Below are positions 34,499 to 46,640 of a DNA stretch of 64,000 nt, one piece after another. Under the pieces are notes generated by a model. That model ran no database searches, was not told the DNA's origin, and worked only from the letters and a program-made list of their open reading frames with translations. Position 1 is the first letter of the stretch. Each line of letters opens with the position of its first letter. The position numbers and the translations under genes were made by a program. The stretch is from Benincasa hispida (Eukaryota > Streptophyta > Magnoliopsida > Cucurbitales > Cucurbitaceae), in NCBI RefSeq assembly GCF_009727055.1, contig NC_052350.1:43543457-43607456 (forward strand), read 5' to 3'.

Positions 34499-36364
34499 TG
34501 TTGGATTGTATCAGCAAGTAGCGAAAGCAAGAATGATCAATAAGCACTCTAATTTATTAATTTTGGCAGAAACTAAAGCATGCTCTTGTAGAACAAGTAG
34601 GTTTCAAGTCGTACCTTTGTAGAACTTCTTCAAAGCTCGATTCCAACTGCAGATTTCTCCAAAACTTTGATGTAGACCACCCCAAGATCTTTCTTACTAT
34701 TCTCTTGGTGCTCTAGATTGAGTTGTGGGACTCAAAATAAGCTTGAATGAAGGGAATTCAGAGAAGAGCTCACAATAGCAACCCATTTGAAGAACACCCT
34801 CTTCAACCTGAATTTTTTCAGCACAAATTCTTTAGATTGATTGCCCCAAATTCACTCCAATCTTTTCAATATATTGCTGATAATCATGCAAAGAAGATGG
34901 CTGCATGAAGTGCATCTCATACTTGGAGTAATTGAAGCCTAAAGATGGTGGGTTATGGGTGAGCAACTTGAAGATGATAATGGAAAAATCGAAAATCTAT
35001 TATTTGTGTTTTTCCATCCTTTTTCAACCTTTTCAAATTGATTTCAAAAATCAATTTGTTTTGTAAAATTGAAGATATTATTAATTTTACAAAATTAATT
35101 TCATAAATTAGTCTTTCTAATAAAATTAATAAATAATTATTTAAACAATTTAAATAATACTAATTAATTTAATATCAAATATTAAATTAATTTTATACAA
35201 ATCCACCTTCGTATATCATATTTAAATATTAATTCTCCAATTCTGTTTAATTTCTTAAAATTAAACGTGTAATTATATCTCATATAATTACTAATTCCTT
35301 TAATTCTAATTTGAACGTTTTAAATTAACTTATCACACTATTCTAAAGCTAATCCATTTACAAGCTAGTAGGGAGACCTCGAGGACCTACATATTATAGG
35401 CTCCAACGATTCGAGATTAATTGGCTAAACTCATTAGACCGAATTAACCCCCATTCGTTAACTAATGGGTCACTCTACTAAAGCCCATAGCTGAACTCCC
35501 CTCACTATAGATATATTATGTCCACTCGATATAACCATGATTAGTAAGTTAACCCTTCACAGGTTGTTCGTAATAATGGTTGGGTCAAATCTCTATTTTA
35601 CCCCCGAGATTACCTCTTATTTCTTAAGTCCCACTGATCCTTAATGAACAATTGATTTGTGATCCAATCAACAAATCGAGTATCTCTCGGGCCAATGAGA
35701 GGGTGGGGCCCTTTGTTCAAGATCTAGAATCAACACTTAAGGGAACAACCTCTCTACTATCCCTAACAGCGGGTAGGAGTGAATTCCATCTTGCACCCTA
35801 TGTCCCCAGCTATCTATCCGGTCTTACCCTTGAAATGGGAATCTATTGAGCAGGAGTTGTTGAGCCAACCCTCACCTATGCAAATCTAAGGATAATCCCG
35901 AATAAACAGGAGTTCATAGTTAGCTTAGGATTAAGGTCAAGTTACCTAGCAGTAAACAGCGTTATAAAGTAAGAGTGATTTATTTCGTGGCCCGATCTAG
36001 TACAAATCCTTTTGCACAGAGCGCCCCCACTCCTCATGTCATAACATGTACGAATTAAGATCACATCATTTGTAGCACTTTACAACTCTTTGTAATAACT
36101 ACAGAGTAGGCCACATCCAATAGTGTTACCAGAATAAGGCACCCAACCTTATTCATATACTATATAGATCATTTTTACTATTTACTCGAACCTGATCCAC
36201 TTTTATGTCTCCTCATAAAGTTCAAGTACTCATGCAATAGTCAAGGACTTTTAGGTTTATTGGATTTCTAATAAGTAAAACATCTATTCAATAATAACTT
36301 ATTGAATTTTCAAAATAAGTTTTATTATTTACAAACCACGAGTTTTAGAACATAAAACCCAACA
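34499..36364 (-). repeat. C-family LTR (1866 bp) of the gag-only copia
   Basis: TGTTGGATTGTATCAGC...CATAAAACCCAACA. Colinear with 17866-28141 (own sequence) and 13578-15547. It is followed on the right by AACTCACACTTG, which as CAAGTGTGAGTT on the minus strand is a purine-rich tract at the expected PPT position. Confidence 0.88.
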
Positions 36365-36989
36365 AACTCACACTTGAACTAAAACTCCAGTGGTAACTTA
36401 CATATCCAATATATAAGACTGGGTTTCTTATTTTTATAGAGAAATATAATAAATTAGGGCATCCCATACCCACAGTTTACCATTCGGTATCCCAACCCGA
36501 TATTTCTCTCACTTTCCCTAGGTTATTTAACTGGTATCCCTAGTCTGACTAGGTGTTTTTCAAACACCTTAGCCGAGAGAATCATTATAAACATGTTAGT
36601 GTACAATAAGTTTTTAATTAAACTATATGGAGAATGCATCTTATTCTAAAAAATGACCAGGAAGTCATACTTTCCTCCCACTACATTGAAGTACTCTTAA
36701 CTCTTTGAGTAAGACGCATCTGACCTGTCTTAACAACTCTTGTTAACAGTTAGATCTAGAAATCTTTAAACTTTTTATACTTTGATGTAATCAATTTCTA
36801 GTCGTTTTAAATATATGAATATTTGCATATGGCTTTTAACAGTTTGATTCTTAATAAAAGTTGCTATGAGATAGAACAAACATAATTTCTGAAAACGAAC
36901 ATTTCATTTACAACAAAAATACATACATTTTGTTCTTTACAAGATAACAAAAACAGGTAACATTATCATCAAGCAGCAACATCTCCCAT

Positions 36990-37566
36990 TGGTTAAGCTA
37001 AGCAAGCGGTCCTCAGAACTAGTTTGCCTGTTTAGCTTTCTCTGATTTCTTCTCAGCAAGGTACTGAGGGCAGTTTCTCTTCCAGTGCCCTTCTTCGTTA
37101 CAGTGGAAACATTTTCCTTTGTCTGCAGCGTTCTTCTTGCCTTTCTTTCTAGCGAGTTTCTTCTTTACTTTTCCTTTTCCCTTCTTGACGGGAATACTCT
37201 TACTCTGTGAAGAGGAAACAATATCAGGCTTGGAGGACGTTCCTCTCTTTTCAACAGCAGTAACATTTACTTCTGATTCCAGACTTTTATTTCTCAACAT
37301 AGTTCGGTAAGCCTGTAGCTCATCAGTAGAGTAGTCAAACTATATTCAATTTTATTCATAAGTGCATTCGTGCAGAATTGCAGAAAACTCATCGGAAGAG
37401 ATTCTAGAATAAAATTGACTTGACTTCTCTCGTCAACAACATCATCGTTTTCTTTCGCCATATTAAAGTGGACCATCATGTCCAGGACATGTTCACAAAC
37501 AGAGGCCCCTTCTTTCATGCAGTTGTTGTAAACGTACTTTATGGCATCATGCCTTAGGGTGAAGGA
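36990..37566 (-). pseudogene. Gag C-terminal part of the gag-only copia
   Basis: Right to left: LRHDAIKYVYNNCMKEGASV, CEHVLDMMVHFNMAKENDDV, FILESLPMSFLQFCTNALMN (capsid), then a basic Lys-rich linker and an intact CCHC knuckle CFHCNEEGHWKRNC at 37081-37122. It ends KSEKAKQAN-stop at 37019, where full elements would continue into protease. Two frames (37518-37294, 37300-37019) overlap with one frameshift. Confidence 0.9.
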
Positions 37567-37576
37567 CGATTGTCTA

Positions 37577-39259
37577 TGTCGGGGATGATGCCCTAAAGTC
37601 TCGTATCTTGTAGTTTGTAAACAATTTGTATGAACGCTTGTGATGTATAATATATGCTATTTACTTCATTCTTGTTTTTGCTCACATTGGATGTTTTATT
37701 TGCTTTACCTTAAACCAATAAACTAAATCCTTGGTTATCTTTATGTAACTTAAGCATGTATGTGGTGACATACAAGTGGATCATGTCTTAAGTGATAACC
37801 AAAATGGTCTGTAGTATATGGATATAGAAGAAACCTTTATCTCTGTAACGCTAAGGATGCGGCCCGCTTGTGTAATAGTTATTAAGTACTGCCAATAGAT
37901 GGCTGATCCTGATCTATTCGTGTAGGGACATGTGAGCGGGGGCGTCCTATACAATGAGTTTGTATAATACCTGACCACGAAGTTAACGTCTCGTTATATA
38001 TACGGCTGTCATGACAGAGACTTCATTTCATAGACCATAGGAACATGACTCTCAATCCTAAGTGATGTTGGAACTTTTGCCATTAAGGGCAGTCCTTGTG
38101 TTTGCATGTGTAATTGGCCAGTCGCCGACTATAACTACCACTTTGAGGATTTGTCTGATTTTGGATTGGGACACTCAGCTAACACAAATAGAATTCACTC
38201 CTTCCTGAAGGCAGGGATAAGTAGATAGATAGCTCCCTTAAGGGCTGATCCAAGGGCTTAAATGATGTAGTGCCACACATTTTCTCATGGCTCGAGAGGT
38301 GTTCACACATAGTTGGACTATGTTGTATTGTTCGTTAGAGGTATCGGTGGTACTTAAGGAGTGAGATGTAACTACAGGGTAAAATGGTAAATTAGCTCAA
38401 CTGTACTTACAAGCACCTATGAAGGGTTATTGTACTCATGATTGGTTATATCCGATGGACACAGAAATATATGTGGCAAAGAAAGTTCAACTATCGGTCT
38501 TTAGTTGAATGCCTGACAGTTAACGATGGTGGATCTCGTGGCTAAAGAGTTTAGTCAGCTATTCGCGTATCATTGGAGCTTCGAGCCATAGGTCCACAAG
38601 ATCCCTTTGGTAGCTTGGATACAAGTTGAGAATTAGTTTTTGGGTTAGTTTGAAATGTTCAAATTGACAAGAAGAAGTTCGATTATATATGATATAATTG
38701 AACTGGTTAATTATATATGATATGATTGACTAAATGTATGAGATACATTAATTTGGAGGAAATTGAATATAAATATGATTTATATCAAGTCGAGTCTAAC
38801 TAAAAGATCGTATAGACGATCGCTTTGCTTTTCCTACACGATCGTGTAACTTGACCAAACGATCAAGCACCCCAACTATACGATAGTCTTTCACTTCTCC
38901 CACTTGCTTGATCTTTTGTACACGATAGTATTTCCTCCTCACCTCTACCAAATCCGAACAAAGCCCATCCTTTGGATTCTCACTTCGAGAATACTGAGGG
39001 CTCCGAGTGGTGGTGTCGTCCTCGTTTCCTAGTGTTTGTGTGAAACCGTTCGTGGTAGACGATGGGAGAGTTACATGATTGCCTGAAGTTCTAGAGAGAG
39101 GTGTTTGTTTGCGGAGAGAGCGAGATTTTAAGTAAAGAAAGTCTTCAACTGGTATGTTCTCTCGGTCTCTTGTTTATTCATCCTTTAAGCACGCCAGTAA
39201 TTTAGTGTTGTTATTGCATATCTGTATGTTTGAATGTATATGTGAAAATTTTATCACAA
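37577..39259 (+). mobile_element. C-like LTR inserted in the gag, ACGAT-rich
   Basis: Starts TGTCGGGGATGATGCCCT, matching the start of copia E's LTR, and runs with C-family similarity to about 39259 (TTTTATCACA). No TSD matching GTCTA is found on the right, and about 70 gag codons are missing across it, so insertion was accompanied or followed by deletion. 38790-39065 holds six ACGAT words including the 14-bp palindrome TACACGATCGTGTA at 38835-38848. Confidence 0.65.
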
Positions 39260-39283
39260 TGAATTGAAAAGATCTGCTTCTAC

Positions 39284-39430
39284 TCATAGGTACTCTTGTA
39301 TAAGAGTTCCTTCACAAACATCCCTCATAGAGATTCCAAGTATAGTATTCAAATTTGATTTCCAGGTTACATAATTATCCCTGATCAGTTTATCTGACGC
39401 CAACAATTGTATTATCGAACTCGTCATTCT
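39284..39430 (-). pseudogene. Gag N-terminus of the gag-only copia
   Basis: MTSSIIQLLASDKLIRDNYV, then TWKSNLNTILGISMRD, the start of the same gag type as copia E (MLATDKLNGDNYATWK). It is followed by a stop and then the inserted LTR. The upstream part, to about 39550, should be leader and PBS but no clear PBS is read. Confidence 0.85.
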
Positions 39431-40378
39431 GAAATTATAAATAAATTCTATAAGTGAATTTCTTTTAAGTCCAATCAAGTTTTAGCAAAGTACTAATAAT
39501 GTACCCATAACCATTATTTATTTACAACGATACTACAACAAGACATTGTTGACTAAATACTATCTCCAGACGATACGTTGGGTGCAGGCGCTGGGCGATA
39601 GACGCAAGCGCTACACAATAGGCAAAGCGCTAGACGATGGGCATTGTGCAATAGACGCAGATGCTAGACAATAGTGCTACACGATAAGCGGACGCGTTAG
39701 ACAATGACCGTGATGCATTACATGATAGGTGTCAGTGTTACACGATGAGCAATAGCGAGAGCTACACAATAGGCATAGGAGCTATGCGATAGGCTATGCA
39801 TTAGATGATGAGCGACAACGAGATTATTAACAGCGAGAGATATGCGATAGCGAGATCGTTGGCAGTGAGAGATCACTAAATGATGGAGCTATGTGATGGG
39901 GCGTAGGTGCTATACGATGGGCACATGCGCTAGACGATTGGCAACAGTGAGAGGGTTGGATAATGAACGACAGCAAGAGAGCTGGATGTTAAGCGACAGC
40001 GAGAGATTAACTAAATGATGGAGCTATGTGATGAAGTGCAAAAGCTACATAATGGACTAGGCGATGGGTCAAGTATTTATGTGGTGTTGAGGCTTGCATT
40101 ACGAAATGCTGATGAATTCACCCAGATAAGTGGCTGAACCGAGAGGAGGTTGAGCTTGAGTTAGTTGGAGGTGGACAAATAGAGTTTCATGTAAGGAAGA
40201 CTTATGCATGAGGAAGGTAATTCAAACTTCATGCAAGAAGGTGAGTGGGATGGAAGTAGACGAATGGCATGGAAGTAGGTGGTGGTAAAGCTTGGTGCAA
40301 ACACTCCAAAAGTTGCTAAAGTAGGAGGTGTCTTGCATTAAAAGCTTTAAGAAATGAGAAGGATCAATTCTTTTAGCC

Positions 40379-40386
40379 TATAAATA
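40379..40386 (+). promoter_or_regulatory. TATA box of LTR T3
   Basis: TATAAATA preceded by AGCC, downstream of the ACGAT-rich U3 block. Confidence 0.55.
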
Positions 40387-43156
40387 CCACTACAAGGTGA
40401 CTCTATATAACACAAATTCTCTTCAAAGAACAGTATGAAGAGTGTTTGAAAGAAGATTCGGAAGAAAACCATGCGTTTCCAAAAGGAGGAGATGCTGTCA
40501 GACAGTGAGGCTCAAAAGTAGCATCAATTTGGGATGAGGAGTTCTCCCAAAATACTCGTGCATTTTAAGTGATTTCAAAGCCACCTAAAATCTTTGAGAG
40601 TCTAGTTTTCAAGGTAGGATTACCAGAGACGAACTCCAAAAAATCAAGCTGGAGGGTGAAGAAAAAACAGAAGGGTCGAGTTCTCACGTAAGCTTGAGCC
40701 AGTCTTGATAATTTGAGGATTCTGGCCAAACTGCAAAACGTTCTGGGCTAATATTTTAAGGTAAGCTTTTTGAGATATTTTAGAACATTTTTTTAGAATA
40801 AAGTATCTTGAAATAAGGCATGGAACTATGAGTAATCTGAGCTTAAAATTGAATATGAAATTTAGGGTTAAAAGGGAACCCGAGGAAATCAAGGAACTTC
40901 TAGAGAAAAAGGTTCCTACCTTACCAAGGTGAGTGGTAATTTCTTTTAAGTAGCATATCTTATAGAGTATATATATATGATTATGTTATGAATGAGTAAA
41001 TAGAATGAGAATGAGATTATGTGATCGGGATGATCAGGGGGTCAATATTCTTAGTTCCTGAGCTCGGAAGTAGAACCTCACGGGGATGGTCAGTGGATCG
41101 AGAGGTCTAGTTCCTAAGCCTATGAGAGAAACCTCGTATGAGATGGTCAAAGGGCCAACAGGCCTAGCTTCTGAGCCCATAACGGGGATCTATGCGCACA
41201 TAGAAAACGTAGCAAACACAAGAGAGTAAGCGTTTACGATTTGTATCAGTTTAGCTATCTACCGTGTGTGTAGGTAGAGTTTGAGAATAGACTCATTATG
41301 AGTAGTATCAGTTTAACTATCTATCTTGCATATAGGTAGAGTCGAGATCAGACTTATTCAAGGCTGAGGTTTGAATGTAACCTCGTATTTGTGATATGCT
41401 TGTATTATTATGAGTTGAAATAGACTCTAGAAGTTACTTACACTCACTGAGCTTCTTGAAGCTCAATCTTTTCTTTTATGTTTTTCTTCCGAAGTAGCGA
41501 AAGGTGAGGAGTTCCAGGGTGCTGCTAATGTCAAGGTCTGCCACAGGCACAGTCACATTTCTAGTTTTAGAATTGTTGATGTAAACTTTGTAGTTAAGCC
41601 TGAGAGTTGTATAAATGTTATACTATTTGTAATAAAATGAGCTTAATCAAACAGTTATTGTTTACATCTTTGGCTTAAAGTTTTATGAGAACAAAAAGGT
41701 TCAGGTGGGTAGTAAGTATCACAAAAGGTGGTATCTGTGGTCCTTCACACCTCCTCTCGGGCTTAGGATGCGGGCTCGGGGCGGGGTGTGTCATACCATT
41801 TTGGGGATTCGTTTGATTAGGGAGTTGGGAACATAACTACAAGAAGGAATTGGTCCCTTAAGGGTTGATTCTGGGGCTTGAACAATGTGGCGCTACACCC
41901 TCTCCTAACTTGAGAAGGGTTTGGTCAAAGTTGGACTCTGACTTATTGTTCATTATAAGGAGCAGTGGTACTTAAGAAGCTAGATGTAACTTTAGGGGAA
42001 AATGGACTGCATTGACGAGTAATTTGTGAAAGGTCAACACACTTTAGATTGATTATATCCAATGGACACAGAAATATATCTATAGTGTGAAGAAAAGTGC
42101 AACTATCGGTCTTTAGTGGAGTGATCGGCTGTTAATGGAAGTTAGGTAATTTAATTAAAGAGTTTAATTAATTAAGCAAGTACCATTAGAGCTTCAATCT
42201 ATAGGTCCATAAGGTCCCCCCGATAGCTCAACTGTGATTATTGACAGTCGAATTAATTTTGGATTAATTTGAACTGTTCAAATTAATTGATGGAATTAAA
42301 TATATATGATATAATGAATATGAATTGATTATGATTAATATAATGCATTTGATACATTATAATATAAAGTTTATTTCGAGAGAAATAAATATTTGAACAT
42401 GATTCAAATATTAAATATATGAATTAGATTCATATAAAAATTATAGGTTAAATTTAATTTGAATTTGATTTATATTAAATACTATAGGTTTAACGATAGA
42501 ATTTCAAACTATAGGTTATATTATATTTGATATAATATAAACTATAGGTTATATGTTATATTAGACATAACATATAAATATAATATATATTATATGATAA
42601 GTTACTTATTATATAATATATTACATATATTAAATTAAAAATTAAGTTTTTTAATTTATATTTGAAGTTTAAGGGAGGGAGTTGATATAACTTCCTAACT
42701 TCCCCCTTAATCGTAGGAATGAAGGAAGTTAGGGATTGGTTCGTGTTCTTCCCTATGAACACAGGCTCGCAATAGCTCTCTGCAAGTTTTATCTCTTCTC
42801 AAAATGTTTCTCTCCCTCTCCCAAATATATCACAGAGTCCACAACCCCTGTGAATGCTCACCTAAAAGAGAATACTTAGGAATTTGATGGTCGTGTCCAG
42901 CCCATTGGGTTGTGCCAGGGATGTCTATTGGGAGTTCTTGATCCAGGAAGGTTCCTGACTGAAGAGGAATTCGAGAAGAATTTATGACTTCAAGGGTATG
43001 TTTCTTCTGGCCCAATTTTCCTCTCTCTTCTTCTTCATAACATGTTGTAATTTTAGAATGCATATGAGTTTTGTATTCTGAATTTTTATGTTTCTATAAA
43101 ATAAAACAATTGAGATCTAATCCGTTTCTGCATTGGATGTTCGCGCATCCTTCAAT

Positions 43157-43168
43157 TGGAATCAGAGC
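43157..43168 (+). promoter_or_regulatory. PBS of copia E
   Basis: TGGAATCAGAGC, one base from TGGTATCAGAGC, following the LTR end CATCCTTCA and two spacer bases. Confidence 0.75.
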
Positions 43169-45300
43169 CAAGTTGTTTTGTGATCCCAATTTTATTTATT
43201 TTTTAAATAAAATTCTGATTATGGTGGGTTGCAATTTTGTACTGCATTTATGTTGATGAATGTGGATGTATGTGGTTTTTTACAATTTTGGATGTTTTGG
43301 GATTGGTCTTTAGATTTATTGCTTATTTTTTCAAATTCGGTATGTAAGGGCCTGGTGTTTTTGGGCATAATTTTGCTATCGAGTATGTAATTTATTAAAT
43401 CTGTCGTTCGTGTTTTTCTGGCGTCAGTTTGAAGAAATTCCAAGCTAAAACGAATAAAATCGGAGCAAAGTCGATCTGTACAGTAGGTTGTCTGTACAAC
43501 AACGCCACAACGCTTTGAAGCGACGCGAAAGGAAAAGTTTCCATAGCGCCCTCGATGCTCCGAACGTGTTGATGCGAAGTAAGCCCTTTTTTTGCTGGAC
43601 AGTTCGCGGTCTAGCGGTTCGAATCGGTGGTTGGGTTCTCCAGGGTTCCAATAGTGTTTTTCCTTTATTTATTAATTATTATAACTAGTTTTTTAATTAA
43701 TTAAATTAATATAATTATTATATTAATTTATTTAATTTTTTAAGAGTCTAATTTCGGTCCAAATTATTGTTATTTAAATTATGCATTGGATGTATGATTT
43801 ATTTATTTATTTTTTTTATATATAATGTATGTCATAATGTATGTCATATAGAGAAAATCCCTCCATAGGTTATGCATTATTCATGCATCATGAATATTAT
43901 AAATGTTATAATATAGTTGCATGATTTAATTAAAGCATGGTCATGCATCATATAATATAAATTTATAATATATGATTGCATGCATTAATAACATTACCAT
44001 GCATCATTTATATTATAATTGTTATAATATATAGTTAGAATGTATGGATGTATGTTGTTAATTTTATTTTTCATTACTTTAGTATATAATTGTTATGTAT
44101 GGTGTGTAATAAAAAATGAGGTTGCCTAATGCATGACACAATTTTAGGTTAATTATAAATGTTATAATTTTTCCCAAAGTATGTCATAAGATGAAATCTT
44201 AGGTTTTAGTTTATTTCATTTTACTTCATAATAGTTATAAGTTAAATGAAATTAGAAATTAAAATCTATAATAAAGAGTTGCATGCCCACATAGGTCAAA
44301 AACCATTTTTTAAATAGTTTAAAATATGATTCAATGTAGACCTATGATCACTTAATTTCTAATAAGATTAGAAATAGGTTTAATCTTTTAATTAGTCTAA
44401 TATGATTGAATTGGTTAATATTAAAAGATGAAATGGTAACAAATGTATCTATTAGGGACCTTTATCTAAGGTCGGTTTTATTTAGGTTGGGATATTTAAA
44501 TTGATGAAAACGGAACATCCCTACTCAGGAACTGACCTGGAAAGTGAATTAGATAGATTTGTTACAAGTATGCAATGATTGATTAAAGTTTATTAAAGCA
44601 TTTAATGAACAATAATATTATTGTTTAACTATCAAAAGTAAATGTTACATTGGGAAAAGTAAACAATCACTTAGTAAAAATAATTAGCTATATTTTTCTC
44701 AGTTAATTAATCTTAGGTATAACACTCAGTAGGAGGAAAATGAGGTATATGATACTTCATTTTTTCTATCACATTTCTCCCTTAAAATTCACACTGTGAG
44801 ACATATACTCGGCCTTGAAGCACATTTTCTTGTGTTCCCTTATAGGTGGTGTTTGTATAGACCAATATCAATGTGAATAGAGAGTGTGTTTATAGTAAGT
44901 GGGAGTGTGACGTGTGTCAACACATTCCACGGTCTCTCTCATTAGTTTGGAGTAAACTTTCATGCTCGGCCTNACGTGTGTCAACACATTCCACGGTCTC
45001 TCTCATTAGTTTGGAGTAAACTTTCATGCTCGGCCTCGAGACACCTTTTCTTATGTCCCCCTACAGATGACATTTGAACGACTTTTTATTCAAACTCCAG
45101 AAATGGATAGGATTGCTATAGTTCACCCTAGGATGGCTTTTTCCCTGCCTCATTGAAGCATCATTGCAAAATAAATGTTACATAAATGCATTAAATTATT
45201 TTATTAAATTAATTGGTTATTTAAAATGAGTAATGCTTGTTTAACTAATATATATAAATTATATGTTTCAACATATTCAATATAACATCCGCTACTTTAA
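43169..45300 (+). other. Leader region of copia E
   Basis: About 2.1 kb between PBS and gag, mostly AT-rich with no supportable frame; 43480-43650 is more GC-rich. 44910-44972 and 44974-45036 are identical 63-bp copies either side of a single N at 44973. Confidence 0.6.
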
Positions 45301-45304
45301 ATAT

Positions 45305-46135
45305 GCTTGCCACTGATAAACTTAACGGCGATAACTATGCCACGTGGAAAAACACTACCAATACAATTCTAATCATCGATGACCTACGATTTGTTTTGGT
45401 TGAGGAGTGTCCCCAAGTCCCACCTGTGAATGCTACCCGAAATGTTCGGGAGTCATATAAGTGATGGGTCCGAGCAAATGAAAAGGTCCGAGCATATATC
45501 TTGGCAAGCCTATCTGAGGTCTTGGCTAAGAAGCATGAGTCCATGTTCGCTGCTATGAAATCATGGAGTCCCTAAGGAGAATGTTTGGATAGCCTTCCAC
45601 TCAGCTTAGGCACGATACGCTTAAATACATCTTCAATGCCCACATGCCAGAGGGAGCCTCTATTCAAAACATGTTCTGAATATGATGGTCCATTTTAGTG
45701 TGGCAGAGATGAATGAGTCTGTCATTGATGAAGCCAATCAGGTTAGCTTCATCTTGGAAACTTAACCTGAAAGTTTCTTACAGTTCCGTAGAAATGCTAT
45801 TATGAATAGGATTGACTACAACCTGACCACCTTACTCAACGAGCTACAAACATATCAATCCTTGATAAAGGTCAAGGAACAAAAGGATAAGGCAAATGTT
45901 TCCTCGTCCTCAAAGAAGTTCCACAGAGGTTCGACCTTTGGAACCAAGTTTGTAGCTTCTTCTTCCAGCACCGAAGAAGAAGAAGGGAGGCCAAGGGAAG
46001 ACTAACCCACCAGCTACTCCGAAAAGTAGCAAGAAAGCCAAGGCTACAAAGGGAATATGTTTCCAATGTAACTAACAAGGATGTTGGAAGAGGAATTGTC
46101 TCAAATACTTGGTGGAGAAGAAAAAGGCTAAGTAA
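45305..46135 (+). pseudogene. Copia E gag
   Basis: MLATDKLNGDNYATWKNTTN, then DLRFVLVEECPQVPPVNATR and VRAYILASLSEVLAKKHESM, open to about 45550 apart from one TGA for a Trp codon. The middle is frameshifted (FILET, SFLQFR-like text near 45750). MNRIDYNLTTLLNELQTYQS starts at 45802. The zinc knuckle near 46060 reads CFQCN-stop-QGCWKRNC, with a stop and His replaced by Cys. Confidence 0.88.
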
Positions 46136-46179
46136 GGTAAATATGATTTACTTGATTTGGAATCTTATTTAGTGGAAAA

Positions 46180-46640
46180 TAATGATTCGACCTAGATAAC
46201 AGATTCAGGTGTCACTAACCACGTTTGTTCTTCATTTCAGGGAATTGATTCCTGGTGGCAGCTGGCGACTGGCGAGATGACGATGCATGTTGGAAATGGG
46301 CATGTCATCTCAGCAAAGGCAATGCGAGGACTCCAGCTTACTTTATAGAATTATTATATTTTATTAGAAAATGTATTTGTAGTTCCTAATTTGAAAAGAA
46401 ACTTAATTTTTGTCAAGTGGTTACTTGAACAACAATATTCTGTAGATTTTTCTGTGAATAAAGTGTTTATTTGCAAAAATGGTATTGAGATTTGTTCTGC
46501 TAAGCTGGAAGATAATCTTTATATGCTAAGGTCGTTAGCAACAAAGGCCCTCCTCAACACTGAACTGTTTAAAACTACGGAACTCAAAAGAAAAGATGGA
46601 AAATTTCTCCTAAAGAAAATGTCCATCTTTGACACCTAAG
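46180..46640 (+). pseudogene. Copia E protease and pre-integrase stretch
   Basis: ITDSGVTNHVCSSFQ at about 46200 keeps the D-S-G active site. Then MHVGNGHVISAKAMRGLQLT, one stop, VFVVPNLKRNLIFVKWLLEQ, and YMLRSLATKALLNTELF. Open frame 46391-46639. With copia D it is one of two proteases here whose glycine survives. Confidence 0.88.

Larger units (their letters stand above)
34499..39550 (-). mobile_element. Gag-only copia derivative (C-family LTR), 5' end degraded
   Basis: Minus strand. 3' LTR at 34499-36364, a short 3' region, then directly gag (36990-37566 and 39284-39430); protease, integrase, RT and RNase H are absent. The gag is split by a plus-strand LTR (37577 to about 39259). No 5' LTR remains on the right, and no TSD for CGTAT (34494-34498) is found. 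It resembles TR-GAG type non-autonomous elements, but a decayed full element with a pol deletion explains it equally well. Confidence 0.65.
33952..41793 (+). mobile_element. Solo LTR T3 (Tekay/Del-like), interrupted by a copia insertion
   Basis: Starts TGTGAAACTCGGATC and ends GGGGCGGGGTGTGTCA; perfect TSD TACCA at 33947-33951 and 41794-41798, and removing it restores copia E's LTR. The start matches T2 and T4. Own sequence is 33952-34498 plus about 39555-41793, roughly 2.8 kb. TATAAATA at 40379-40386. Its U3 is packed with GCTA(G/C)ACGAT(A/G)GGC words (34380-34498, 39570-40020), and about 620-760 bp before its end lies a repeat of GATGGTCAG.GG and CCTAGTTCCTGAGCC phrases (41030-41180). Confidence 0.88.
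10027..43154 (+). repeat. 5' LTR of copia E (C family), in four pieces
   Basis: Pieces: about 10027-10276, 12820-12896, 33708-33951 and 41794-43154, together about 1.9 kb, the size of other C-family LTRs here. Evidence: GGGATTGATGCCCTAAATCT near 10033 matches the start of the LTR at 37577. Across each insertion the pieces resume in register with intact C-family LTRs, for example GTAAAGTGCTACA continuing into CACGTGGAGACA. The end, CATCCTTCA, is followed by the PBS. The first base is approximate, because TG appears mutated to TA. Confidence 0.75.
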
